The notes beneath the pieces are model-generated. The model had not been told where the DNA came from, ran no database searches, and worked only from the letters and a program-made list of their open reading frames with translations. A program made the position numbers and the translations under genes. From the NCBI GenBank assembly GCA_023819375.1, contig JAMWDI010000005.1, positions 62,001-126,000 of the forward strand: DNA of 64,000 nucleotides. The letters run 5' to 3'. The DNA comes from Candidatus Omnitrophota bacterium. Its GTDB lineage: Bacteria; Ratteibacteria; UBA8468; B48-G9; JAFGKM01. Within the stretch, counting starts at the first letter, position 1; each line of letters opens with the position of its first letter. Below are positions 16,545 through 23,846 of the stretch, one piece after another.

Positions 16545-18724
16545 ATTTCATTTATTTTTTCTTTCTTCTTTGTATTTTGCCACTTTATCCACAAAATATA
16601 GTTTTAGATAAAAATTCAAGATGTGAAATTGTAATACCAGAAAAACCATCAAAAGCAGAAGAGTATGCCTCAAACATACTTTCAAAGTATTTGAAACTAA
16701 CAGTAAATTGTGAAATCTCTATTAAAAAAGAAGGGGAGAAAGTAGAAGGGATTGCTATTTACATAGGTAAAACAAAAAAAGTAGATGTAAAAGAAAAAAT
16801 TGATGAAGATGGATTTATAATAGATTTTCCAGATAAAAAAAGTATAGTTATTTATGGAGGAAGTGATTGGGGCACAACATTTGGAGTATATGATTTCTGT
16901 GAAAGATATATTGGAATAAGGTGGTTGTTTCCTGGGGAAATAGGAGAATATATACCAAAAAAAGAAAAAATTATAATCCCATTAAAAAAGATAAAAGAAG
17001 AACCTTATTTTATTTCAAGGTTATTGAGTGGAAGAGAACTTTTCTGGATACCTGTTTGGGAAAAAGAAATAAATGATGCTCAAATTTGGTGTAATAGATT
17101 AAGAATGCATGGAAGAATAAATTTTCATCATAATCTTTTAAGATTATTTCCCCCTTCTAAATATTCAAAAACAAATCCTGACTTTTTTCCAATAAGGATT
17201 GGAGAGAGATATTTACCGCCAAATGATAATGCTCATGGATGGCAACCTTGTTTTTCAAATGAAGAAACAATAAAAGAAGCAATAAAAAACATATGTGAAT
17301 ATTTCAATTTAAAACCTTTTGAAAATTCTTATTCTCTCGGTGTTAACGACAGCAGTGGATATTGTGAATGCGAAAAATGTCTTGAAAAAGTGAAAGGTGA
17401 AAATTTTTTAGGTTTAAAAAATTATTCAGAAATTTATTATGAATGGTGTAATAAAGTTGTTGAAGGAGTTCTTAAAAGTTACCCAGATAAATACTTTGGA
17501 CTTCTGGCTTATAGTGAGGTTATAGAACCTCCCGGTTTTAAATTAAATCCTCATATAATTCCTTTTATAACAAATGAAAGATTAAAATGGATTGATGAAG
17601 AAGAAGCAAAAAGGGATAAAGAATTAACAAAAAAATGGAAGAAGTTTTCAAAAAATATTGGTTGGTACGATTATATTTATGGAAAACCCACTGGCCATTA
17701 CATTATTCCGAGGGTATGGTTTTCAAAAATGGCAGAATATTTAAAATTTGCTTATGAAAATAATGTAAAATATTATTATGCAGAAAGTTATCCTGATGTT
17801 TTATGGAGAGAAGGCCCAAAACTCTATATTACTCTTAAACTTTTATGGAATCCTTACATAGATGTAGAAAAAACTCTTGACGAATGGTACAAATGTGCAG
17901 TTGGTGAAAAAAGTGCTCCTTATTTAAAAAAATATTTTGAATTTTGGGAAGAATACTGGACTAAAAGAATAATTAACTCAAATTGGTTCAAATTATATAA
18001 ATCCAATCAATATTTGATGTTTACAATACCAGACTATATTGAAGTTTTAAGAAGAGAAGATCTTGTTTATTGTGAAGATTTACTTAAAAAGATTATTGAA
18101 AATACTGAAACTGAAATTGAAAGAAAAAGAGCAGAATTTTTCTATAAAGGTTTTGAAAAAATTAAAGAAGAAATCACTCCAATTTTCAGATGGTATATCT
18201 TAAAAGAAGATATAAAGAAAAAAGTAAAAAAGGAAAACCTTATATTCAAAAACACATTTGATACAGAAAAAGAAAAATGGAGTTTCTGGCAAAGGGATTA
18301 TAGCAAGGCAACTTCTGGATATGATCTTGAAGAAGGCTATAATAGTAAAGGTTCAATATTTATAAATGCTGAAAATTCAGCAAAGAGTCCATTATGTTTT
18401 GTCAAAATTTATCCTTGTGAAGTTGGGAAAATTTATCATTTTTCAGGTTATTATAAATCAGAAAATCTTGATGAAAAATGCAAAATTAATCTTGGGGTTA
18501 ATTACCTTGATGAAGACAAAAAGATAATAATGGGGTTATCAAAAAGGTCCTCTTGTGGGGAAATAAATAAAAAAGAATGGGCCTATCTTGAAATGTTTTT
18601 TGATGTTCCTCAATATGAAGTTCAACCTAAATATTTACAACTACTTCTTATAGTGGAAGGAACAAATAAAGGTATCGTATGGTTTGACGATATCTCTTTT
18701 TCTGAAATAGAAACAATAGAATAA
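16541..18724 (+). CDS. Exported DUF4838 protein with C-terminal carbohydrate-binding-like domain
   Basis: 727 aa. A signal peptide (MNFIYFFFLLCILPLYPQ) precedes a small alpha/beta domain (about 20-130) like the N-terminal domain of family 67-type glycosidases, a DUF4838 catalytic-like barrel (about 150-450, with GVNDSSGYCECEKC, a typical DUF4838 stretch), and a C-terminal beta-sandwich (about 575-720, similar to CBM4/9 modules). It probably acts on a polysaccharide outside the cytoplasm; substrate unknown. An upstream in-frame ATG at 16514 lies in the decayed gene; ATG 16541 has six Gs 4 nt upstream and begins the signal peptide. Confidence 0.82.
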   Translation: MNFIYFFFLLCILPLYPQNIVLDKNSRCEIVIPEKPSKAEEYASNILSKYLKLTVNCEISIKKEGEKVEGIAIYIGKTKKVDVKEKIDEDGFIIDFPDKKSIVIYGGSDWGTTFGVYDFCERYIGIRWLFPGEIGEYIPKKEKIIIPLKKIKEEPYFISRLLSGRELFWIPVWEKEINDAQIWCNRLRMHGRINFHHNLLRLFPPSKYSKTNPDFFPIRIGERYLPPNDNAHGWQPCFSNEETIKEAIKNICEYFNLKPFENSYSLGVNDSSGYCECEKCLEKVKGENFLGLKNYSEIYYEWCNKVVEGVLKSYPDKYFGLLAYSEVIEPPGFKLNPHIIPFITNERLKWIDEEEAKRDKELTKKWKKFSKNIGWYDYIYGKPTGHYIIPRVWFSKMAEYLKFAYENNVKYYYAESYPDVLWREGPKLYITLKLLWNPYIDVEKTLDEWYKCAVGEKSAPYLKKYFEFWEEYWTKRIINSNWFKLYKSNQYLMFTIPDYIEVLRREDLVYCEDLLKKIIENTETEIERKRAEFFYKGFEKIKEEITPIFRWYILKEDIKKKVKKENLIFKNTFDTEKEKWSFWQRDYSKATSGYDLEEGYNSKGSIFINAENSAKSPLCFVKIYPCEVGKIYHFSGYYKSENLDEKCKINLGVNYLDEDKKIIMGLSKRSSCGEINKKEWAYLEMFFDVPQYEVQPKYLQLLLIVEGTNKGIVWFDDISFSEIETIE

Positions 18725-18788
18725 TGTTAAAAACTAAATTTGAAGAATTTCTACTTTTCTGATATTCTATTATTCCAAAGGAGAAAAA

Positions 18789-19145
18789 ATTAAAACAAGA
18801 AGACAATTGAAGGTTGAAAGTTTATTAAGAAAGGAAATAGAGGAAATTATAAGAAGAGATGTTTCAGATCCAAGAATAATTTTTTTTACAATTACATATG
18901 TTCATGTAACAGGCGATTTAAAAAAAGCAAAAGTAGGAATAAGTTTTATTGGAAATGAAAAAGAAAAAGAAAATGCTTTTAACGGAATATTGAGTGCCAG
19001 GAAATTCATTCAGTATAAACTTGGACAAAGAATATCCTTAAAATTTACACCTGAAATTGATTTTGAACTTGATGAAAGAAGAGAATTCAGAATTGAAGAA
19101 CTTTTAAAGGAAATTAAAGAGGAAAAAGAAAAAAATGAAGATTGA
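18789..19145 (+). CDS. rbfA: Ribosome-binding factor A, apparently starting at ATT
   Basis: 30S maturation factor, 118 aa, with the KH-like RbfA fold (RKEIEEIIRRDVSDPRI, ...VTGDLKKAKVGISF, ...FTPEIDFELDE). The only canonical-type start in frame is TTG 18807, 23 nt from the nearest Shine-Dalgarno and lacking the family's N-terminal arginine-rich helix. ATT 18789 has AAAGGAG (18777-18783) 5 nt upstream and yields (M)KTRRQLKVESLLRKE, which matches the usual RbfA N-terminus. I therefore place the start at ATT, a rare initiator best known from infC. The 3' end overlaps argS by 11 nt. Confidence 0.8.
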   Translation: MKTRRQLKVESLLRKEIEEIIRRDVSDPRIIFFTITYVHVTGDLKKAKVGISFIGNEKEKENAFNGILSARKFIQYKLGQRISLKFTPEIDFELDERREFRIEELLKEIKEEKEKNED

Positions 19146-20751
19146 TGTTAAAGAAAAAATAAAATCTTCTATAGAAGAATTTCTTAAAGAGTATAAAAAG
19201 AATGTTCAATTTGATATTTTGCCAACCGAAAAAGAAGAATTTGGAGATTTTTATTCAAATATTGCTTTAAGATTATCAGATAAAGATAATCCACCAAATT
19301 TGATTGCTGAAAAAATAAAAGAAAAAATAAGTCCACTTCTTTCTGGTATTATAAAAAAAATTGAAATAAAAAATGGTTTTATAAACTTTTTTATTGACGA
19401 AAATATTTACAAGGAACATCTTTTAAAGATTTTAAAGAATGGAAAGGGATACCTTGAAGAAAACATTGGAAATGGTAAAAAAGTTTTAATTGAATTTGTC
19501 AGTGCAAATCCAACAGGGCCGTTAACTATTGCTCATGGAAGACAGGCAGCATATGGAGAGGCATTATCACGAATCTTAAAATTTGCTGGATACAATGTCA
19601 CAAAGGAATATTACATAAATGATGCGGGAAGACAAATGGAATTGCTTGGAGAATCACTGAAAGCAAGATATTATCAATTAAAGGGTATGAATTATGATAT
19701 TCCTGAAGATGGCTATCATGGCGAATATTTAATAGATATTGCAAAAGAAATAAAAGAAATCAGAGATGATAAAAAATTTTTTATTGAATTTGCAAAATCA
19801 AAAATTCTGGAAGGAATTAAAAATGATTTAGAAAAATTTGGGGTTTATTTTGACAACTGGGTAAGTGAAAGTTGGTTTATTGAAAAGGGTAATGTAGAAA
19901 ATATTTTGAATTTTTTGAAAGAAAAGAATTTACTTTATGAAAAAGATGGTAGTTTATGGTTTAAAAGTTCTCTTTTTGGAGATGACAAGGATAGAGTTGT
20001 TGTTAAAAAGGATGGTTTTTATACATATCTTGCAACAGATATTGCATATCATAAATATAAAATTGAGAGAGGTTATGAGATTTTAATAAATATAGTTGGT
20101 CCTGATCATCATGGATATATTCCACGATTGAAATCTGCTGTTAGTTCACTTGGTTTTAATATAGAAAATTTTATCGTTTTAATAGTTCAACTTACAACTA
20201 TTTACAGAGGAAAGGAAAAAATATCAATGTCAACGAGAAAGGGGCAATTTATAACTCTTAGACAACTTATTGATGAAATAGGAGCAGATGCTTCAAAATT
20301 TTTCTTTATTTTTAGGAAAATAGATAGTCACCTTGATTTTGATATTGAAATTGCTAAAAAACAATCAAGTGAAAATCCTGTTTACTATCTTCAGTATGCC
20401 TATGTCAGAATGAAACATTTAATTGAATATGGAAAAGAAAAAGGTTATGATTTAGAAAAAATCAAACCCTCTCTTGATTTGTTAGAAAAAAATGAAGAAT
20501 TGGATCTTATAAAAAAATTATGGAGATTTAATGATGTAATAAAAAGCGTTGTAAATACTTATGGAGTTCATTTACTTTGTGAATATTTACTTGATATTTC
20601 AAAAATTTTTCATTCTTATTATCAAAAATATAGAATAGTTGGAGAAAAGCAAGAATTAACATATGCAAGATTGGCTCTTATAAAATCACTTCTTACTGTT
20701 TTTGAATTATCTCTTTTTTTATTAAATATTTCTCTTCCTGAAAGAATGTAA
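19135..20751 (+). CDS. argS: Arginyl-tRNA synthetase
   Basis: Class I synthetase charging tRNA-Arg, 538 aa. The N-terminal Add1 domain (about 1-100), the HIGH-like signature in FVSANPTGPLTIAHGRQA, the catalytic domain through GPDHHGYIPRLKSA, the KMSKS-equivalent ISMSTRKGQFITL (degenerate, as usual in ArgS) and the DALR anticodon-binding domain (about 425-538) are all visible. The ATG lies inside the end of rbfA, so the two are co-translated. Confidence 0.95.
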   Translation: MKIDVKEKIKSSIEEFLKEYKKNVQFDILPTEKEEFGDFYSNIALRLSDKDNPPNLIAEKIKEKISPLLSGIIKKIEIKNGFINFFIDENIYKEHLLKILKNGKGYLEENIGNGKKVLIEFVSANPTGPLTIAHGRQAAYGEALSRILKFAGYNVTKEYYINDAGRQMELLGESLKARYYQLKGMNYDIPEDGYHGEYLIDIAKEIKEIRDDKKFFIEFAKSKILEGIKNDLEKFGVYFDNWVSESWFIEKGNVENILNFLKEKNLLYEKDGSLWFKSSLFGDDKDRVVVKKDGFYTYLATDIAYHKYKIERGYEILINIVGPDHHGYIPRLKSAVSSLGFNIENFIVLIVQLTTIYRGKEKISMSTRKGQFITLRQLIDEIGADASKFFFIFRKIDSHLDFDIEIAKKQSSENPVYYLQYAYVRMKHLIEYGKEKGYDLEKIKPSLDLLEKNEELDLIKKLWRFNDVIKSVVNTYGVHLLCEYLLDISKIFHSYYQKYRIVGEKQELTYARLALIKSLLTVFELSLFLLNISLPERM

Positions 20752-20757
20752 GCGAAT

Positions 20758-20786
20758 TTGAATAAAAATATTTTTGAGAATATAAT
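20758..20786 (+). promoter_or_regulatory. Promoter for the sugar isomerase gene
   Basis: TTGAAT (20758-20763), 17-bp spacer, TATAAT (20781-20786). A leader of about 17 nt follows, holding a five-G ribosome-binding tract (20800-20804). Confidence 0.65.
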
Positions 20787-20809
20787 TTTTACAAAAAAAG
20801 GGGGTTAGA

Positions 20810-21775
20810 ATGAAACTGGGTGTATTTATAGTTGTTTTTGGAGGGAAAACTTTAGAGGAAGCCCTTGACAAAATTAAAGAACTTGGACTTGATGCAGTTG
20901 AAATAGGAACAGGAAATTACCCAGGAGACGCTTTTTGTAAAGTTGAAGAACTATTAAATGATGAAGGTAAATTAAAAAAATTTAAAAATGAATTTGAAAA
21001 AAGAGGCCTTGAAATTTCTGCTTTATCATGTCATGGAAATCCTCTTCATCCAGATAAGAAAATTGCCGATTCACATAGAGAAATCCAGAGAAAAACAATA
21101 CTTCTTGCAGAAAAACTTGGAATCCCAAGAATTATTACTTTTTCAGGTTGTCCAGGAGATAGTGAAAATGCAAAATATCCCAATTGGGTAACATGTCCTT
21201 GGCCACCAGATTTTTCAGAAATTTTAAAATGGCAGTGGGAAAAAGTTGTTATTCCTTTCTGGAAAGAAGAAGTTGAATTTGCAAGAAAACATAATGTGAA
21301 AGAGATATGTCTTGAAATGCATCCAGGATTTGTTGTTTATAATCCAGAAACACTTTTAAAATTAAGAGATGCTGTTGGAGAAGAAATAGGAGCAAATTTT
21401 GATCCAAGTCATCTCTTCTGGCAAGGTATTGACCCTGTAGCAGCAGTGAGAAAACTTAAAGGAGCAATTTACCATGTCCATGCCAAGGATACAAAGATTA
21501 ATCCTTATACAACAAGTATAAATGGAGTTCTTGATACAAAATCTTATCTTGACGAAGAAAATAGAAGTTGGATATTCAGAACTGTTGGCTATGGACATGG
21601 TTATGAATTCTGGAATGATTTTGTTTCAACATTAAGAATGACTGGCTATGATGGAGTTTTAAGTATTGAACATGAAGATAGTTTAATGAGCGGAGAAGAA
21701 GGTCTTAAGAAGGCAATTGAATTTTTAAAGAGTGTTATAATAAGAGAACCAAAACCAAAGGTATGGTGGACATAA
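20810..21775 (+). CDS. Sugar phosphate isomerase/epimerase (AP-endonuclease-2 TIM barrel)
   Basis: 321 aa with the xylose-isomerase-like TIM barrel fold: MKLGVFIVVFGGKTLEEALDKIKELGLDAVEIG at the start, then metal-ligand regions EICLEMHPGF, NFDPSHLFWQG, YHVHAKDTK and SIEHED. Such enzymes isomerise or epimerise sugars or inositols in a metal-dependent way. No signal peptide, so cytosolic. It probably feeds sugars from glycans such as those handled by the nearby DUF4838 and GH29 genes, but the substrate is not readable. Five Gs precede the ATG. Confidence 0.85.
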   Translation: MKLGVFIVVFGGKTLEEALDKIKELGLDAVEIGTGNYPGDAFCKVEELLNDEGKLKKFKNEFEKRGLEISALSCHGNPLHPDKKIADSHREIQRKTILLAEKLGIPRIITFSGCPGDSENAKYPNWVTCPWPPDFSEILKWQWEKVVIPFWKEEVEFARKHNVKEICLEMHPGFVVYNPETLLKLRDAVGEEIGANFDPSHLFWQGIDPVAAVRKLKGAIYHVHAKDTKINPYTTSINGVLDTKSYLDEENRSWIFRTVGYGHGYEFWNDFVSTLRMTGYDGVLSIEHEDSLMSGEEGLKKAIEFLKSVIIREPKPKVWWT

Positions 21776-22329
21776 AAAAAAATAAAATTGTTAGAGTATT
21801 AATTGGGGGGTCTGGTGGACAAGGAATTTTAACACTGGGAAGGTTGATTGCCACTTCCTGTATTAAAAAAAATTACGATGTTTCTTGTTTACCTACCTAT
21901 AGTGCCGAAATGAGGGGTGGCTATATTTATTGTTTTATAACAATATCAAAGAAAGATGAAATATTTTCTCCATTAAGTGAAAATTGTGATATTGGTGTTT
22001 TTTTAAATGAAATGTCTTATAAATTACTGAAAAGATATATTAAAAAAGATGGTGAATTACTCCTCAATTCTTCTCTTATAAAAAACATTAGAAAAAACGG
22101 AAAAGAATTTGAAATACCAGCAACTGAAATTGCTGAAGAAATAGGAGATATAAGAATTGCAAATATGATAATGGCAGGGTCTCTTGCAAGATTAATAAAT
22201 GAAAGATTTTTTAGTTTTAAAAAAAGTTTATTATTTGCTGGAATTGAAGATATAATAAATGATGAGAAAACAGTAAAATTATGTAAAATTGCAATTGAAA
22301 AGGGTTGGAATTATCTGAATTTGTTTTAA
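21763..22329 (+). CDS. Orphan gamma subunit of a 2-oxoacid:ferredoxin oxidoreductase
   Basis: 188 aa of the PorG/KorC family: GSGGQGILTLGRLIATS at the N-terminus, PTYSAEMRGGYIYCFITIS, and later NMIMAGSLARLI. In complete enzymes this subunit joins alpha and beta subunits that oxidise pyruvate, 2-oxoglutarate, branched 2-oxoacids or indolepyruvate with ferredoxin. No alpha or beta gene lies beside it or anywhere in the window. It overlaps the sugar isomerase gene by 13 nt, so it is translated from that transcript. It may pair with a remote enzyme. Confidence 0.88.
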   Translation: MVDIKKNKIVRVLIGGSGGQGILTLGRLIATSCIKKNYDVSCLPTYSAEMRGGYIYCFITISKKDEIFSPLSENCDIGVFLNEMSYKLLKRYIKKDGELLLNSSLIKNIRKNGKEFEIPATEIAEEIGDIRIANMIMAGSLARLINERFFSFKKSLLFAGIEDIINDEKTVKLCKIAIEKGWNYLNLF

Positions 22330-22330
22330 A

Positions 22331-22360
22331 TTGACATATTTAAAATAAAAAAGGTATAAT
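22331..22360 (+). promoter_or_regulatory. Promoter of the HAMP/FecR-pilin/CHASE2 operon, predicted leaderless
   Basis: TTGACA (22331-22336), 18-bp spacer, TATAAT (22355-22360). Transcription should start within a base or two of ATG 22368, leaving no room for a Shine-Dalgarno site. Confidence 0.75.
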
Positions 22361-22367
22361 TTTGGTA

Positions 22368-22937
22368 ATGGTAAAAAGGAAAGGAAGAAGAATTTTATGG
22401 ATAGATACTGAAATTCAATTAAGATTTGTTATTTTTACAATAATTTCTCTTGCAATTTCTTGCTTTATTGTTAGTAGTTTAACCTTCAACAATATCTGGC
22501 TTGGCATATTTGAAAAATTCTTGAAAATTGAAAATTCAGAAATTCTTTACTCTTCTTCTGTTAAAAAATTTATTTTTTTGAATTTTTTTATAATTATACT
22601 TTTGGCACTTCTTGCAAGTTTAGGAATGATTATTTTATCTCATAAAGTTGCCGGTCCTGCCTATAGAATAAAAAAAATGTTACAGGAACTCCAAGAAGGT
22701 AAATTTCCAGAATTTAAACTCAGAAAAGGAGATACATTGACTTCTCTTGTTGAAGAACTTGAAAAGTTTTCTAAAAAATATAAAGAATTAAATGATATTG
22801 CTATAAAAGTAATTGAGGCATGGAAAAATACAGAAATTAAGGATATAAGTTTAAATATTGCTTTAAAAGAACTTGAAGATAAAATTTTCCATCTATCAAT
22901 AAAGAAAGAGGGGGTGAAAAATGAAGAGAGGATTTAG
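22368..22937 (+). CDS. Two-helix membrane protein with HAMP-like domain
   Basis: 189 aa. Two transmembrane helices (about 18-42 and 68-92) flank a short periplasmic loop, followed by SHKVAGPAYRIKKMLQELQEGKFPEFKLRKGDTLTSLVEELEKF, a HAMP-like signal-relay segment with the Pro-Glu style break, then a coiled coil. No catalytic or methyl-accepting domain follows, so it looks like a stripped-down sensor. TTG 22362 is in frame, but ATG 22368 coincides with the predicted transcription start. It overlaps the FecR-pilin gene by 17 nt. Confidence 0.75.
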   Translation: MVKRKGRRILWIDTEIQLRFVIFTIISLAISCFIVSSLTFNNIWLGIFEKFLKIENSEILYSSSVKKFIFLNFFIIILLALLASLGMIILSHKVAGPAYRIKKMLQELQEGKFPEFKLRKGDTLTSLVEELEKFSKKYKELNDIAIKVIEAWKNTEIKDISLNIALKELEDKIFHLSIKKEGVKNEERI

Positions 22938-23841
22938 TTTATTGGAACTTTTAATACTAACTTTTATAGGAATCAGTATCCTGATTTTAATTGTAGGAAT
23001 AATTTCAAACTCCAGAGAATTTGCAAAAACGATGGGATGTGTAAACAATATGAAAAATATTGTGCAAGCAATTGAAAATTATCAGGTTGACTGGAAAGAA
23101 ACACCGGTAACTCTTACTTCTTTATTACCTATATATATTGAGAATCCAAAAATATTACATTGTCCTAAAGATAAAGAAAGTTTAGAAAGTTATTCAAAAT
23201 TCTACATAGGAAGATTTTTTGCTGAAGAAGATGCAAATAAAGTTTTTCTTATTTGTCCAAGACATTTTGGTGGCAAAAGAGTTGTTTGTGGTTATCTCTC
23301 ATATGCTGTTGATGTAGGTAAAGTCAAACAAATAAAATATAAAAAATCTGATTGGTCTTATGAAATAAATGCAAAACCAGGAGAAATTTATGAAGGGGGC
23401 ATTTTAAAATTTGAAGATGGCACAGTTGTTAATTCAAGTAATGAAATTGGCATTGTCTGTTCATTCATAGGAACAGAAGAAAAAATTTATAATATCATTT
23501 TTATTCCAGAAGGTGTAAACTCTACTGTATCTGTAGAACATCAGGGAAATTCAAGGTTTGAAATTATAACACCTGCAGTTATTGCTGGAGTTGAAGGGAC
23601 AAAATTTAATATTACCAATCAATGGACAAAAAATGATGATGGGATACCTGTTGATATAACAACTATATCTGTGGAAGAAGGAATTGTAACTGTCAAAGAA
23701 AGAAATCAGGGAAGATATGAAAAAGTGAATGAAGGGGAAGAAATAATCGTAGAATCAAGAAGATATGAAAATCCTGTTAAAAATAAAATCCCAAGAAAAC
23801 CGCCAAAAATAAAACCAAATATAATGAAGAAGAAAAAATAA
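22921..23841 (+). CDS. Prepilin-type protein fused to a FecR-like domain
   Basis: 306 aa. A type IV prepilin leader and helix (KRGFSLLELLILTFIGISILILIVGII; cleavage after Gly4, Glu at mature position 5) is followed by a pseudopilin-like middle (about 30-140, with paired cysteines) and a C-terminal FecR-like beta domain (about 160-280: GGILKFEDG..., FEIITPAVIAGVEGTKFNI, TISVEEGIVTVKER). FecR domains are periplasmic signalling or ligand modules. The gene is coupled to the HAMP-like gene before it and lies 5 nt before a CHASE2 enzyme, a common partner of FecR proteins. The fusion itself is unusual; a structural sensor role is inferred. Confidence 0.8.
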   Translation: MKRGFSLLELLILTFIGISILILIVGIISNSREFAKTMGCVNNMKNIVQAIENYQVDWKETPVTLTSLLPIYIENPKILHCPKDKESLESYSKFYIGRFFAEEDANKVFLICPRHFGGKRVVCGYLSYAVDVGKVKQIKYKKSDWSYEINAKPGEIYEGGILKFEDGTVVNSSNEIGIVCSFIGTEEKIYNIIFIPEGVNSTVSVEHQGNSRFEIITPAVIAGVEGTKFNITNQWTKNDDGIPVDITTISVEEGIVTVKERNQGRYEKVNEGEEIIVESRRYENPVKNKIPRKPPKIKPNIMKKKK

Positions 23842-23846
23842 TTTGA

